Program-made: the position numbers and the translations under genes
NCBI GenBank assembly: GCA_023391695.1
Contig: JAEWAK010000072.1
Span: forward strand, 47,383-111,382
DNA length: 64,000 bases
DNA from: Bacillota bacterium
GTDB lineage: Bacteria > Bacillota > Clostridia > Lachnospirales > Lachnospiraceae
Reading direction: 5' to 3'
Shown here: piece after piece, positions 17,779 through 25,603 of the stretch
How the letters are laid out: each line of letters opens with the position of its first letter
Position numbering within the stretch: the first letter of the stretch is position 1
The notes under the pieces: generated by a model
Databases searched by the model: none
What the model saw: only the letters and a program-made list of their open reading frames with translations
Told to the model about the DNA's origin: nothing

Positions 17779-18534
17779 TTATACTTCCCCTATATAGCTT
17801 TTTGTTATATTGGGCAAACGCAATTCACCCTTGCTGCCATACTCATCAAAAAGCTGTCCTAATTCCTCAACATAAGCCGTATATTCCTGTGTGCCTGCTT
17901 TCGGAGCATAGGATGCGGACAGGTTCCTGCCAATAAAACCTTCTTTATCATAAGATAAATCACTTTGGAAAGTTCTGTATTCACACATACCATTTTTAAA
18001 GAAGTCCGCAAATTCTTCCAGTCCTTCGCCTCCGGTTCCGCCGGAAAAGCCGGTATAATCAGGACAGTAGCTTTTATTTATTTTATCATTTTCAATTACC
18101 AGTTCACTTAAGTTATCCCTGCTGTTCCAGACAAGGATGACTTTGCCTTTGCTTTTTAAAATTCTTTGGCATTCCAATCGGAAACCGGTTCGGTCAAACC
18201 AGTGAAATGCCTGGGCAACCGTTATGAAATCAACGCTTAATCCGGGCAAGGACGTATGTTCCGCCGAAGCTTTTACCAGTGTGTATTTTGTAAATTGCCC
18301 CAAATCTTTTTCTGCGGTCCGGCGCATATCATCATTTGGTTCAATACCGATAACCCGGCTGTTCCTTAAGAGCAGATGTTTACTGAATATGCCTGTTCCC
18401 GAACCGATATCCGCAATGGTGCTGCTGTCCTTAAAGCCAACCTCGGAATATAAATACTCTATAAATTCCTCCGGATAATCCGGCCTGTATTTTGAATATA
18501 TCTTTGCTTTACCCGTAAATTTTTCTTCGTTCAT
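17779..18534 (-). CDS. class I SAM-dependent methyltransferase
   Basis: A 251-residue Rossmann-fold methyltransferase of the Methyltransf_11 type. Motif I is IADIGSGTGIFSKHLL (residues about 40-55), the acidic end of strand 2 is VIGIEPNDDM, and the family pattern VDFITVAQAFHWFD follows. N-terminal FTGKAKIYSKYRPDYP is typical of the ubiE/trans-aconitate-methyltransferase-like small-molecule group found in Clostridia. The substrate is unknown. Ribosome-binding site AAAGGATCATAGG precedes the ATG. Confidence 0.88.
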   Translation of the reverse strand: MNEEKFTGKAKIYSKYRPDYPEEFIEYLYSEVGFKDSSTIADIGSGTGIFSKHLLLRNSRVIGIEPNDDMRRTAEKDLGQFTKYTLVKASAEHTSLPGLSVDFITVAQAFHWFDRTGFRLECQRILKSKGKVILVWNSRDNLSELVIENDKINKSYCPDYTGFSGGTGGEGLEEFADFFKNGMCEYRTFQSDLSYDKEGFIGRNLSASYAPKAGTQEYTAYVEELGQLFDEYGSKGELRLPNITKSYIGEV

Positions 18535-18597
18535 CCTATGATCCTTTCAGTTAAACCATGGGTGGATTGCCTTACTTTTTGCAGACCCTTACACACA

Positions 18598-18771
18598 TTA
18601 TACCATGTCCGCAGAGCTCCCATGGTATGCGGCACTTCGTACCGTTGATGTGCACTCCTCTCCCAGATGCCGCCTGGCATCTTCATCAAAAGCCCTTTTC
18701 ATAATTCTGGCCATAACCGCAATATCCTTTTCTGTCATCTTTTCAAAACCCAAACCATTATAAATTTCCAT
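18598..18771 (-). pseudogene. GNAT acetyltransferase gene truncated by a family-1 repeat
   Basis: A strong GGAGGAG site precedes an ATG at 18771. The first 39 codons (MEIYNGLGFEKMTEKDIAVM, then ARIMKRAFDED and RRHLGEE) are typical of the N-terminus of a GNAT acetyltransferase. Immediately after, the frame enters repeat copy B and runs through it for about 18 codons to a TAA supplied by the repeat edge at 18598. The acetyl-CoA site of the GNAT fold is absent. The 57-residue fusion peptide may still be translated. Confidence 0.6.
18600..18655. repeat. family-1 double-hairpin repeat, copy B
   Basis: ATACCATG (18600-18607) pairs with CATGGTAT (18621-18628); CGGCAC-TTC-GTACCG (18630-18644) is hairpin 2 with one mismatch, followed by TTGATGTGCACTC. 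Spacing between all elements is the same as in copy A except for two extra bases in the first loop. It sits inside the truncated GNAT gene. Confidence 0.75.
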
Positions 18772-18952
18772 ATAATTCTCCTCCTTTTTCCTTAATTATC
18801 AAGGAGGAAACGACGTAAAAGTCAAGACTCCCTACAGATGGCTACCGAAAAAGCCCCCATATCGTTTTCCGAATGAATAAAGGTATACAACTATTCAAAC
18901 CAAGCTTTTGATGGTAACTTTTTTAGCATTCTTCCTTGACAGGTTAAATTAC

Positions 18953-19567
18953 TCAATTAATAAGTTTCATCATACGTTTTATATCCTCCGATATCATGGT
19001 GCATTTGGATTTTTCAATCAGAATATTCCCGCCGGTCATAATATAAGAAGGGAAAATACGAATACCTTCAAAATAGAATTCATTATCCCGGATTTTATAG
19101 GTTGAACCGGCCGGAACAGCATTTTTATCCGTCTTTTTTTTGGTAATCATATTGAAGGATTTTTTTGCAACATCACCCATTAACATAATAACTTTTAAAT
19201 TCGGAAACATTCCCAGTTCGTATTCCAGTATGGGCAAATGCTCCAGAATTTTTTCCTTATCGACCGCATAGCCGGACTTGGGGGATTTTACGGCGGTCGT
19301 AATGTATATACCCAGCTGCAATATATCATCCATGTTTTGAACTTCAACCCCGGCATTCGAAAAAAGGGAACGTGTTGTCTGCATATAACCGGGATTGCCT
19401 GCCTTACTGTAAAAGAAATCTTCCGGTTCTTCTGGAGGAACCTCATTAATCATAATTACCCTAATGATGTCAGTATCTATAGATGCTTCGGGTAATTGAA
19501 TATGAGCCGCCGGGATGTTATGCTCCTTCATAAAACCAAATAGATGTTCCTTTAAATTTACTTCCAT
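18953..19567 (-). CDS. uracil-DNA glycosylase superfamily protein
   Basis: A 204-residue protein. The open frame extends to a GTG at 19576 that lies in the GAGGAGGTG ribosome-binding box, so the ATG at 19567 is the start. Features of the UDG-like fold are an N-terminal strand IIRVIMINEVPPEEPEDFFY, a middle segment LGIYITTAVKSPKSG, and VIMLMGDVAKKSF, with PSYIMTGGN near the C-terminus. It matches a conserved clostridial group annotated as UDG superfamily; the classical GQDPYH and HPSPLS motifs are replaced, so glycosylase activity on uracil is not assured. Confidence 0.75.
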   Translation of the reverse strand: MEVNLKEHLFGFMKEHNIPAAHIQLPEASIDTDIIRVIMINEVPPEEPEDFFYSKAGNPGYMQTTRSLFSNAGVEVQNMDDILQLGIYITTAVKSPKSGYAVDKEKILEHLPILEYELGMFPNLKVIMLMGDVAKKSFNMITKKKTDKNAVPAGSTYKIRDNEFYFEGIRIFPSYIMTGGNILIEKSKCTMISEDIKRMMKLIN

Positions 19568-19761
19568 AATTAACACCTCCTCATAATAATACCCCGATTA
19601 TAACATTACAAATCTGACAACCTCTTTTCGTCTTAATTCAGCCCAATAACTGACCCAATATTTCATATTTTACCCTCTCATTCCGCCACCCATAACGGAG
19701 CAAAATCTGTTGAAAGAAACCGCTTTAATTTTAATCCAATAACTTACCCAGGTTAAAACAC

Positions 19762-20121
19762 TTAAATGGTTCTGTTTAAACATTCGTCCCATTCTTTTTC
19801 TTTAAATCCCACCAGAATAAAATCATCACCGATCAGCAGAGGCCTTTTTACCAGCATTCCGTCGGTACTTAAAAGTTTAAGCTGTTCTTCTTCATTCATG
19901 GCATCCAGCTTGTCCTTTAACCCGAAAGACTTATATAGCAGCCCGCTGGTGTTAAAAAATTTCCGTAACGGCAGATTGCTTTTTCTGTACCAGGTCTTCA
20001 GCTCATCATATGTGGGATTATCCGACTTAATGTCACGGGTGTCAAATGAAACACCGTTTTCCTCCAGCATTTTTCGTGCCTTCCCACAGGTCGTACATTT
20101 TGGATAACAAATAAATAACAT
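19762..20121 (-). CDS. ArsC/Spx-family (thioredoxin-fold) protein
   Basis: A 119-residue protein of the arsenate reductase (ArsC/Spx) family. The redox motif CTTC is near residue 11 (YPKCTTCGKARKML), followed by the family segments RDIKSDNPTYDELKTW, LPLRKFFNTSGLLYKS and KRPLLIGDDFILVGFKEKEW. The second ATG (20121) fits GAGG-9-base spacing better than the first. The dithiol CxxC form occurs in Spx/MgsR-like stress regulators as well as in reductases; the glutaredoxin-like arsenate reductases use a single Cys. No ars genes lie nearby, so a role in arsenic resistance is not supported. Confidence 0.85.
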   Translation of the reverse strand: MLFICYPKCTTCGKARKMLEENGVSFDTRDIKSDNPTYDELKTWYRKSNLPLRKFFNTSGLLYKSFGLKDKLDAMNEEEQLKLLSTDGMLVKRPLLIGDDFILVGFKEKEWDECLNRTI

Positions 20122-20414
20122 TCTCATTCACCTCACAGTATGTCAGACTTCATTTTCAATACAATTTTCCAGCCTGCATATGTAAAACCAAAAGTCTTTA
20201 TATTCTTTAACAACCAGCCCATAAGATAACATTCATTTGCAGGTCTTCTGAATTAATGAATGCAAAGCAGAAATAACTGTATTATTTATATTATAATGCC
20301 CTTATTTTAGTTTATCAATGAAAAGTGAAATAACCTTCATAACCATTTGACAGTTTAATCTGAAACTTGCCATAGCCCCAGGTTTTTTTCCGGTCCATCA
20401 TACATCCATTATAA

Positions 20415-21452
20415 TTATTTTACAATCTCAGGATTCCTGGACAGGATATCTTCCGTGACCTCCCAGAGGTCTGGGAGAAATCGAATGACTTCCTCCGCCC
20501 TTCCCTTAAAATCCGCAGCAGTAACAAGACCAAGGTCCGACATCAGATTAAAAAAGGCCGGAATATACTCTTGCTGTTTAAGCGGGGCATCTGCCTCAAA
20601 AATTTTATGGCACCGGGCAAATGTTGCCGCAATCCAGAAGATTGCTTCCTGATGGTAACCTGATCGGATAAGTTCATGGCTTCCGTCAATTACAATAGGC
20701 CGAGCCGCGGCAGTTATATCGGTGCTGAAAGGAAATGGTGTTTTGGCAACAGCCGCGGCAGCATCAAAGGTTTTCGCAAGTGCTTTCAGATGTTCTTCCA
20801 CCCGTTGGGGAGTCAGGCCGGTACACCCAAGCAGCGCCAGCAATTTTTGGTATACTTCCATATGCCCGTATTCTAAAAGTACCTTACGGACGGCAAGGTA
20901 GCGCTTTCGGACGGTGGGGTTGCAAAGGGCAGCCAGGAGAAGGACATGTGTGGTAATCCCCGTCGGGAACAGCCAGGAGGTCACTTGTTCATGATATGGT
21001 ACAGAAGTATTGTATCTTTTTAGTGATTCCTCAATGCCATTCAGGACATTCCTGCACCGGCGCCGCACCCAGACTATCTCAGGGAAGTGCTGGGATACCT
21101 CTAATTGGAGTTTATGTATACATCCGGTCGGATCGGTAATGATTGTATCCATGCACAGGCTATTTGCCAGGTGATGGGATACCAGTACCTTCTCTGCCGA
21201 AGCCATCTGATTCCAGGGTATATAAGTTACCTCCAGCATAACTCCGTTATAAAGGAACTTCCCAAGTTTAGTCGGGGCTTCATCCGATGAAATGACAAGC
21301 ATAATATCAATATCAGAAAATTCCGGTAATTCAGCCTTCGCATCCATTCCTGCCGCGGAACCGGCAAAATACGCTCCTAAAAAACCCTCCGTCTTGCTGC
21401 CGTGCCGCATTACCCACTCCTCCGCCGTATCTCTTGCCAAACCAGCTTTCAT
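20415..21452 (-). CDS. nucleotidyltransferase-domain protein
   Basis: A 345-residue protein with an N-terminal polymerase-beta-like nucleotidyltransferase domain: GAYFAGSAAGMDAKAELPEF leads into SDIDIML, giving the GS...DxD metal-binding signature of this superfamily. The C-terminal 200 residues are helical and contain no recognised domain. Single-domain relatives include aminoglycoside adenylyltransferases and lincosamide-type transferases, but the substrate is not predictable. AAGGAGGATATT precedes the start. Immediately upstream is family-2 repeat R1. Confidence 0.75.
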   Translation of the reverse strand: MKAGLARDTAEEWVMRHGSKTEGFLGAYFAGSAAGMDAKAELPEFSDIDIMLVISSDEAPTKLGKFLYNGVMLEVTYIPWNQMASAEKVLVSHHLANSLCMDTIITDPTGCIHKLQLEVSQHFPEIVWVRRRCRNVLNGIEESLKRYNTSVPYHEQVTSWLFPTGITTHVLLLAALCNPTVRKRYLAVRKVLLEYGHMEVYQKLLALLGCTGLTPQRVEEHLKALAKTFDAAAAVAKTPFPFSTDITAAARPIVIDGSHELIRSGYHQEAIFWIAATFARCHKIFEADAPLKQQEYIPAFFNLMSDLGLVTAADFKGRAEEVIRFLPDLWEVTEDILSRNPEIVK

Positions 21453-21480
21453 AATATCCTCCTTAGACTTTTATTTAGCC

Positions 21481-21626
21481 AAAGCGGACATCCGCCTTCC
21501 GCTTTGCTGCATGTCCATAACCTATTGCACAGCTATGCTGTTATTTCAGCGGAGGCCCGGCCTCCGACCGAAAAGTTAAGTCTAACTTCTGCCGGCTAAG
21601 CGGGAGACTTACTTGATAGGTTAAAG
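21481..21626 (+). repeat. family-2 multi-hairpin intergenic repeat, copy R1
   Basis: Hairpins in order: AGCGGA/TCCGCT, ACAGC-TAT-GCTGT, CGGAGG/CCTCCG, then the conserved GAAAAGTTAAGTC and GCGGGAGACTT. It shares its element order with R5 (30473) and R6 (63741). No ORF runs through it. Together with R2 it fills much of the 645-base gap between the nucleotidyltransferase and GH16 genes. Confidence 0.75.
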
Positions 21627-21752
21627 TTTTAAGATAAGTTCATTGTCAACATAATTCTTTTTAATATTTTACAAAAAATTCCTTACTAAGTAAAGACTTA
21701 TAATATTCTGCATTCCGTGGTATAATTTAGTGTATAATTTAACCTTACAAAT

Positions 21753-21880
21753 AAGTCCTCCGCCGCTTCTTAGCGGAGTGTAAGCGGTGGGTCAGGGACT
21801 TAACTTTTCAGTCGGAGTTCATGTTTAAGTTATGAGCATGCAGTGTAGCGGACCTGGAATATCCGCTTTGACTTGTAGCT
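21753..21880 (-). repeat. family-2 multi-hairpin repeat, copy R2 (inverted)
   Basis: On the minus strand it reads GTCAAAGCGGATATTC, GCTCATAAC, AACTCCGACTGAAAAG, TTAAGTCCCTGACCCACCGC, CTCCGC/GCGGAG, in the same order as R6. It lacks the middle hairpin. It lies 127 bases from R1 in opposite orientation. Confidence 0.75.
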
Positions 21881-21951
21881 TTTGTATTCTTTTAACAGTA
21901 CAAAAAGTGTTATAAGGAAACAACAATATTACATATTCATTTTTACATTGA

Positions 21952-22011
21952 AAAGGAAAGGACGCGTTATATCCTGACTAAGATGTCAGTTTACAACGCG
22001 TCCTTTCCTTT
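21952..22011 (-). terminator. terminator of the GH16 gene
   Basis: A 17-bp perfect outer stem, AAAGGAAAGGACGCGTT (21952-21968) with its complement at 21995-22011, plus an inner CTGAC/GTCAG stem. It lies about 90 bases beyond the GH16 stop. Confidence 0.8.
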
Positions 22012-22097
22012 ATCAATTATTACTTTCCCCAAACCTGTATATCCGGTTATCTGCCTGCTGCCTCTGGGCTGCAGATAGATAAATATTTATAATATAT

Positions 22098-23330
22098 TTA
22101 ATTTATTCTCGTAAATAACCACTTCTGGGCATCCGTGCCGTTATCGGTCCACTGCTGCACTACCGCACCGTCCGCCGTCGAAGAGTTGGATACGTCCATT
22201 ACCAGACCGCTGGTTTTGGAAATCAGCTTGTAGTAACCGTTCCCCACATCCACGATCCTCCATCTCTGGGCATCCGAGCCGTTGTCCCAACATTGCTGCA
22301 GCTGTACTCCACTGTCTGGTGAATAATTTGGTACATCCAAAACTTTTCCACTGTGGACCGCCGTAAGCCTATAGTATCCGTTTCCCATGTCATCTACTCT
22401 GAACTGCTGGTTACTGGCAGTATAATTGGTCCATTGTATCATTTTAGCTCCGTCTTCCGTTGAGGCATTAGCAACATCCAGGACTTTTCCGCTGCATTTG
22501 GCTGCCAGCGTATAAATGCCTCCGCTTACAATAGATGAAGAAGATCCCTGGTATACACGTACATAATCAACCAGCATCTGGGAAGGAAATGGAGTGGAAC
22601 CGTCCGGGCTTCCCGGCCAGTTGCCTCCTACCGCAAGATTTAACAGCAGGAAAAACGGCTTCTGGAATTCCTCGGTATTCCCGGTATTATTCGCAATATA
22701 AAATTCATTGTACTGGACACCGTCTACAAACCACCTTATGTAACTGGAATCCCATTCAATACTGTATACGTGAAATTGGGAGAAATCAAGGTTTCCGGAG
22801 GTGCGGCCATAGGATGCATATCCGCCGGCATCCCAGTGCACGGTCCCGTTCACATTGGAATTGTTGTTTACCCGTTCCATAATATCTATTTCACCGCAAT
22901 ACGGCCATCCTACTGATGTTATATTTGTTCCCAGCATCCAGAATGCCGGCCATAACCCCTGCCCTGAAGGCAATTTAATTCTGGCTTCGATTTTTCCATA
23001 GGTAAAGCTCTTAAGTCCCTGGGTCTTAATTCTGGCGGAGGTATAATTCATACCGCCATAAGATTCTTTCCTTGCCGTAATGACAAGGTTTCCGCCGGTA
23101 ACCTGTACGTTTTCCGGACGGCCGGTATAATACTCCAGTTCATTATTGCCCCATCCGCTGCTTCCGGTACCTGTTTCATAGGTCCAATTGGAAGTATTCA
23201 GAGACGTACCGTTGAATTCATCACTCCATACCTGGTTCCAAGTGGCAGCTTGTGCTTCCGGCACAGGTATAAAAGTCACAAATAGTATCACCATTAATAA
23301 TATACTTAAAAGTTTGCGTTTTTTTAGCAT
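22098..23330 (-). CDS. secreted GH16 endo-beta-1,3(4)-glucanase with C-terminal ricin-type lectin domain
   Basis: Extracellular laminarinase/lichenase-type enzyme of 410 residues. Signal peptide 1-28 (cleavage after AQA). GH16 domain about 30-268: WSDEFNGTSLNTSNW at the start, the catalytic GEIDIMER with Glu147 as nucleophile and Glu152 as acid/base, and MLVDYVRVYQ at the end. The EIDIME form with the bulge Met is that of laminarinases. Residues about 275-410 are a beta-trefoil (CBM13/ricin) with three repeats, each with QQ/QRW-type motifs (SNQQFRV, DAQRWRI, DAQKWLF). It probably attacks fungal or algal glucans. GAGGAGG precedes the start. Confidence 0.95.
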   Translation of the reverse strand: MLKKRKLLSILLMVILFVTFIPVPEAQAATWNQVWSDEFNGTSLNTSNWTYETGTGSSGWGNNELEYYTGRPENVQVTGGNLVITARKESYGGMNYTSARIKTQGLKSFTYGKIEARIKLPSGQGLWPAFWMLGTNITSVGWPYCGEIDIMERVNNNSNVNGTVHWDAGGYASYGRTSGNLDFSQFHVYSIEWDSSYIRWFVDGVQYNEFYIANNTGNTEEFQKPFFLLLNLAVGGNWPGSPDGSTPFPSQMLVDYVRVYQGSSSSIVSGGIYTLAAKCSGKVLDVANASTEDGAKMIQWTNYTASNQQFRVDDMGNGYYRLTAVHSGKVLDVPNYSPDSGVQLQQCWDNGSDAQRWRIVDVGNGYYKLISKTSGLVMDVSNSSTADGAVVQQWTDNGTDAQKWLFTRIN

Positions 23331-23715
23331 AATTATTTCCTCCTCTCATGGAAATCGTTATTCAAAAATTGAATTTTTATGTAACTTCTTGTATCACCAT
23401 TATCATAGAACTATTATCCTGTAAACATTGGAATCACCTCTCTTCACGCACAAATTCCCATTACACGCTGTTTCTCCCTTCAGATGTAGCACTGCTCGAA
23501 CAGGTACGGATGGAAAAAATTCTTTTTATTTTCACACGCTGCCTTAAAGCATGGTTAACGGGTCCCTTATTAAAAGTTCCTGTGAATTTTAACCTATATG
23601 TCCATTTATTGTGTCAGGGGGGATGATAAATACAAATAATTTCATTATTGTAATTGATGAAACAGTAACATGTCAGATTAGCTTTAAGTGAATTTAGATT
23701 TGATTTCCTATATCT

Positions 23716-23745
23716 ATATTAGCATATATTTACATTTATGGACAA
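23716..23745 (-). promoter_or_regulatory. candidate promoter of the GH16 gene
   Basis: On the minus strand TTGTCC (23745-23740) and TAATAT (23721-23716) are 18 bases apart, about 385 bases upstream of the GH16 start, implying a long leader. The rest of 23331-23982 shows no gene: an open frame at 23348-23626 lacks a ribosome-binding site. Confidence 0.35.
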
Positions 23746-23822
23746 GTCGCATATTTTACATTTTCGGCCCAGAATTTTACATCTATCGATTTTTTTCGCC
23801 CCGTATTACCCTCCAATAACAT

Positions 23823-23857
23823 AAAAAATCAGAGATTACTGAAAATATAATCTCTGA
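23823..23857 (-). terminator. terminator downstream of the small 75-residue protein gene
   Basis: Stem TCAGAGATTA (23829-23838) and TAATCTCTGA (23848-23857), followed on the minus strand by a run of six T at 23828-23823. It lies about 125 bases beyond the stop at 23983, with a family-2 fragment in between. Confidence 0.7.
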
Positions 23858-23871
23858 AATTCCATGGTGGC

Positions 23872-23910
23872 AAAGCGGATATTCGCATTCCGATTTGCTA
23901 CTTACTCACA
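23872..23910 (+). repeat. family-2 repeat fragment R3
   Basis: Begins AAAGCGGATATTCGCATTCC and continues TTTGCTACTTACTCA, the first module of the family-2 repeat only. AAA-CGGA and TCCG-TTT form the hairpin. Confidence 0.6.
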
Positions 23911-23982
23911 ATATATAATACTGGAATGGCTAAAAATCACTTGAAGTAATATCATTTAATATTATGATTTTATGTCGGATTG

Positions 23983-24210
23983 TTATACCAGCAGCAGCTC
24001 TTTTAATTGAAGTGCCCTTTTGTAAAGGGGATCAAATTCGCATCCGCAACTGCCGCATTCCTTGTCTGCCTGTTCAATAGCGGAAATCAGTTGATCTGCG
24101 TCTCCTTTCTTCTCAAGCCATGCCTTGGAAGGCGCGTCTATCAGGTCCCATCCTGATTCAGCGAATTTTGTGATTATTTGTACTAATTCTTCACGGTTAT
24201 TATTCTCCAT
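23983..24210 (-). CDS. small acidic protein of unknown function
   Basis: A 75-residue soluble protein beginning MENNNREELVQII, with a CGSCGCEF Cys cluster in the second half and a helical N-terminus containing SGWDLIDAPSKAWL. AAGGAGG lies at proper spacing from the ATG. The Cys-x-x-Cys-x-Cys arrangement might bind metal. It follows the AAC(3)-family gene in the same direction with a 186-base gap holding only repeat fragment R4. I do not recognise the family. Confidence 0.65.
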   Translation of the reverse strand: MENNNREELVQIITKFAESGWDLIDAPSKAWLEKKGDADQLISAIEQADKECGSCGCEFDPLYKRALQLKELLLV

Positions 24211-24275
24211 TATTTTTCCTCCTTATCTAATTTTATAATTACATTTTATCTCCTAAATGGAATGAAGACGGTTCT

Positions 24276-24305
24276 AAACGGATGTTCGCATTCCGTTTTG
24301 CTATA
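24276..24305 (+). repeat. family-2 repeat fragment R4
   Basis: AAACGGATGTTCGCATTCCG then TTTTGCT. The AAACGG arm is perfectly paired with CCGTTT, whereas R1 has AGCGGA/TCCGCT at the same place, a compensated change. Confidence 0.55.
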
Positions 24306-24396
24306 TAGATATTCGATCTGACATTCCAGACCTGGAAATGAGTAAAACATAAAAGGAACGAAAGATATCGTTGCATAAGCCTTTCGATACAACGAT

Positions 24397-25164
24397 TTAT
24401 ACATATTCTTTCTCGTAATCCGAAAGCCCATACAAACCAAACGCATCTTTTTCAAGTTCCTTCTTATACAAATTCACCACGGTCTGAACAGGCAGAACCA
24501 TACAAGTACACTCTCCTATTTTTAGTGTATTGATCAGCTTCTGCTCAAAAGCCATTTTTTGAATTTTATACCACGGCTGTTCTGGCGGTGTCCAGGCTTC
24601 AATTAACCATTCTTTTTCCGGATAAATTTCACGGGCTTTGGGAGAAGGAAGGAACTTGTTTTTGATTTCCTGCGGCAGGGAAGCCTCGACATAATGCATG
24701 GATGACAATCTGTATATGTCAACGCCGAACAAAACCGCCGGACTGTTACTGTCAATTATCTGCTGAAATCCCTTTTCCGCATGGATATCCGCATCTTTTC
24801 CCCATGCAGCGATGCGAAAGGTTCCTTCTCCGACTTTAACATCACTCCTCTTCCTGAAGGTGTCTGCAACTGCACCCATGGCACTTCGTTCATCATCATT
24901 TTTCAGCAGCTTTATTTTCTGGGTCAGTCCTAATTCTTTGTCAGCTTCTGTCAGCGGATAACCGGGTGATAATTTAAAAGCAGGCATAACGATACTGCCT
25001 TCGCTGCCTACCGCTGATTTTAATGCGCAGATAACGGTATTGGCTCCCCCTTCCACATGTCCAAATGAATGCATTGAGCAGTGTACTTCTATGGCATTGC
25101 CCTTTTTAATGCCAAGCTTTTTCAGCCCCTGATATATATCCCTTTCGGTAACAATTGTCCGCAC
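24397..25164 (-). CDS. aminoglycoside N(3')-acetyltransferase family (AAC(3)) protein
   Basis: A 255-residue protein of the Antibiotic_NAT family, which transfers acetyl from acetyl-CoA to the 3-amino group of 2-deoxystreptamine aminoglycosides. Typical blocks are IEVHCSMHSFGHVEGGANTV, GSIVMPAFKLSPGYP and VLFGVDIYRLSSMHYVEA. The frame is open to a GTG at 25179 but the ribosome-binding site GGTGGAGG covers that codon; the GTG at 25164, 8 bases after GGAGG, is the better start and gives the usual VTERDIYQGLKKLGI N-terminus. Many chromosomal members are of unknown activity, so resistance is only a possibility. Confidence 0.88.
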   Translation of the reverse strand: MRTIVTERDIYQGLKKLGIKKGNAIEVHCSMHSFGHVEGGANTVICALKSAVGSEGSIVMPAFKLSPGYPLTEADKELGLTQKIKLLKNDDERSAMGAVADTFRKRSDVKVGEGTFRIAAWGKDADIHAEKGFQQIIDSNSPAVLFGVDIYRLSSMHYVEASLPQEIKNKFLPSPKAREIYPEKEWLIEAWTPPEQPWYKIQKMAFEQKLINTLKIGECTCMVLPVQTVVNLYKKELEKDAFGLYGLSDYEKEYV

Positions 25165-25535
25165 AGCTTTATCCTCCACCCCAAATGCATTTATACAAAT
25201 ACATTTTATTTTGCACCCTCGTTAATAATTACCTTATAATTTTGACATCATGTCTTCCACCCCATATTTTTCCATATCAAAGAACGTAAATCGGCTTTTC
25301 ACATAAACTGCCATTTTAAAAATCCTTCTGTTCGCCTGGTTTCACATAATGCTTATTTTTTTCTGCAACCTGATATATCCGGTTATCATTGTGCTTTGTC
25401 CTTTAATATAATTTTACCACACAGAACATTTGTTTGCAATAGTGTTTTGGTAATTAGTCCCACACATTAAAAGAATTGAGAACTCCTTGCTTAAATTTGT
25501 TAAAATCTGCAAGATTGAAAAATTTATATTTAAAA

Positions 25536-25564
25536 TTGTCAATTCCCTTAGAATAAGATATAAT
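25536..25564 (+). promoter_or_regulatory. sigma-A-type promoter of the xpaC-telA operon
   Basis: TTGTCA (25536-25541) and TATAAT (25559-25564) with an ideal 17-base spacer; the ATG of the xpaC-like gene follows 40 bases later. The other part of this 439-base gap (25165-25535) is AT-rich, with no visible gene. Confidence 0.8.
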
Positions 25565-25603
25565 AGGACTAGTTATATTTATCTGATATAGCGGAGGTTT
25601 AAC

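Noticed and set aside
23348..23626. 92-codon plus-strand frame upstream of the GH16 gene
   Set aside because: Begins inside the GH16 ribosome-binding region, no Shine-Dalgarno, no coding character.
24397..25164. Calling the AAC(3)-family gene an acquired resistance gene
   Set aside because: No mobile element, integron or compositional break surrounds it, and many chromosomal family members have unknown activity.
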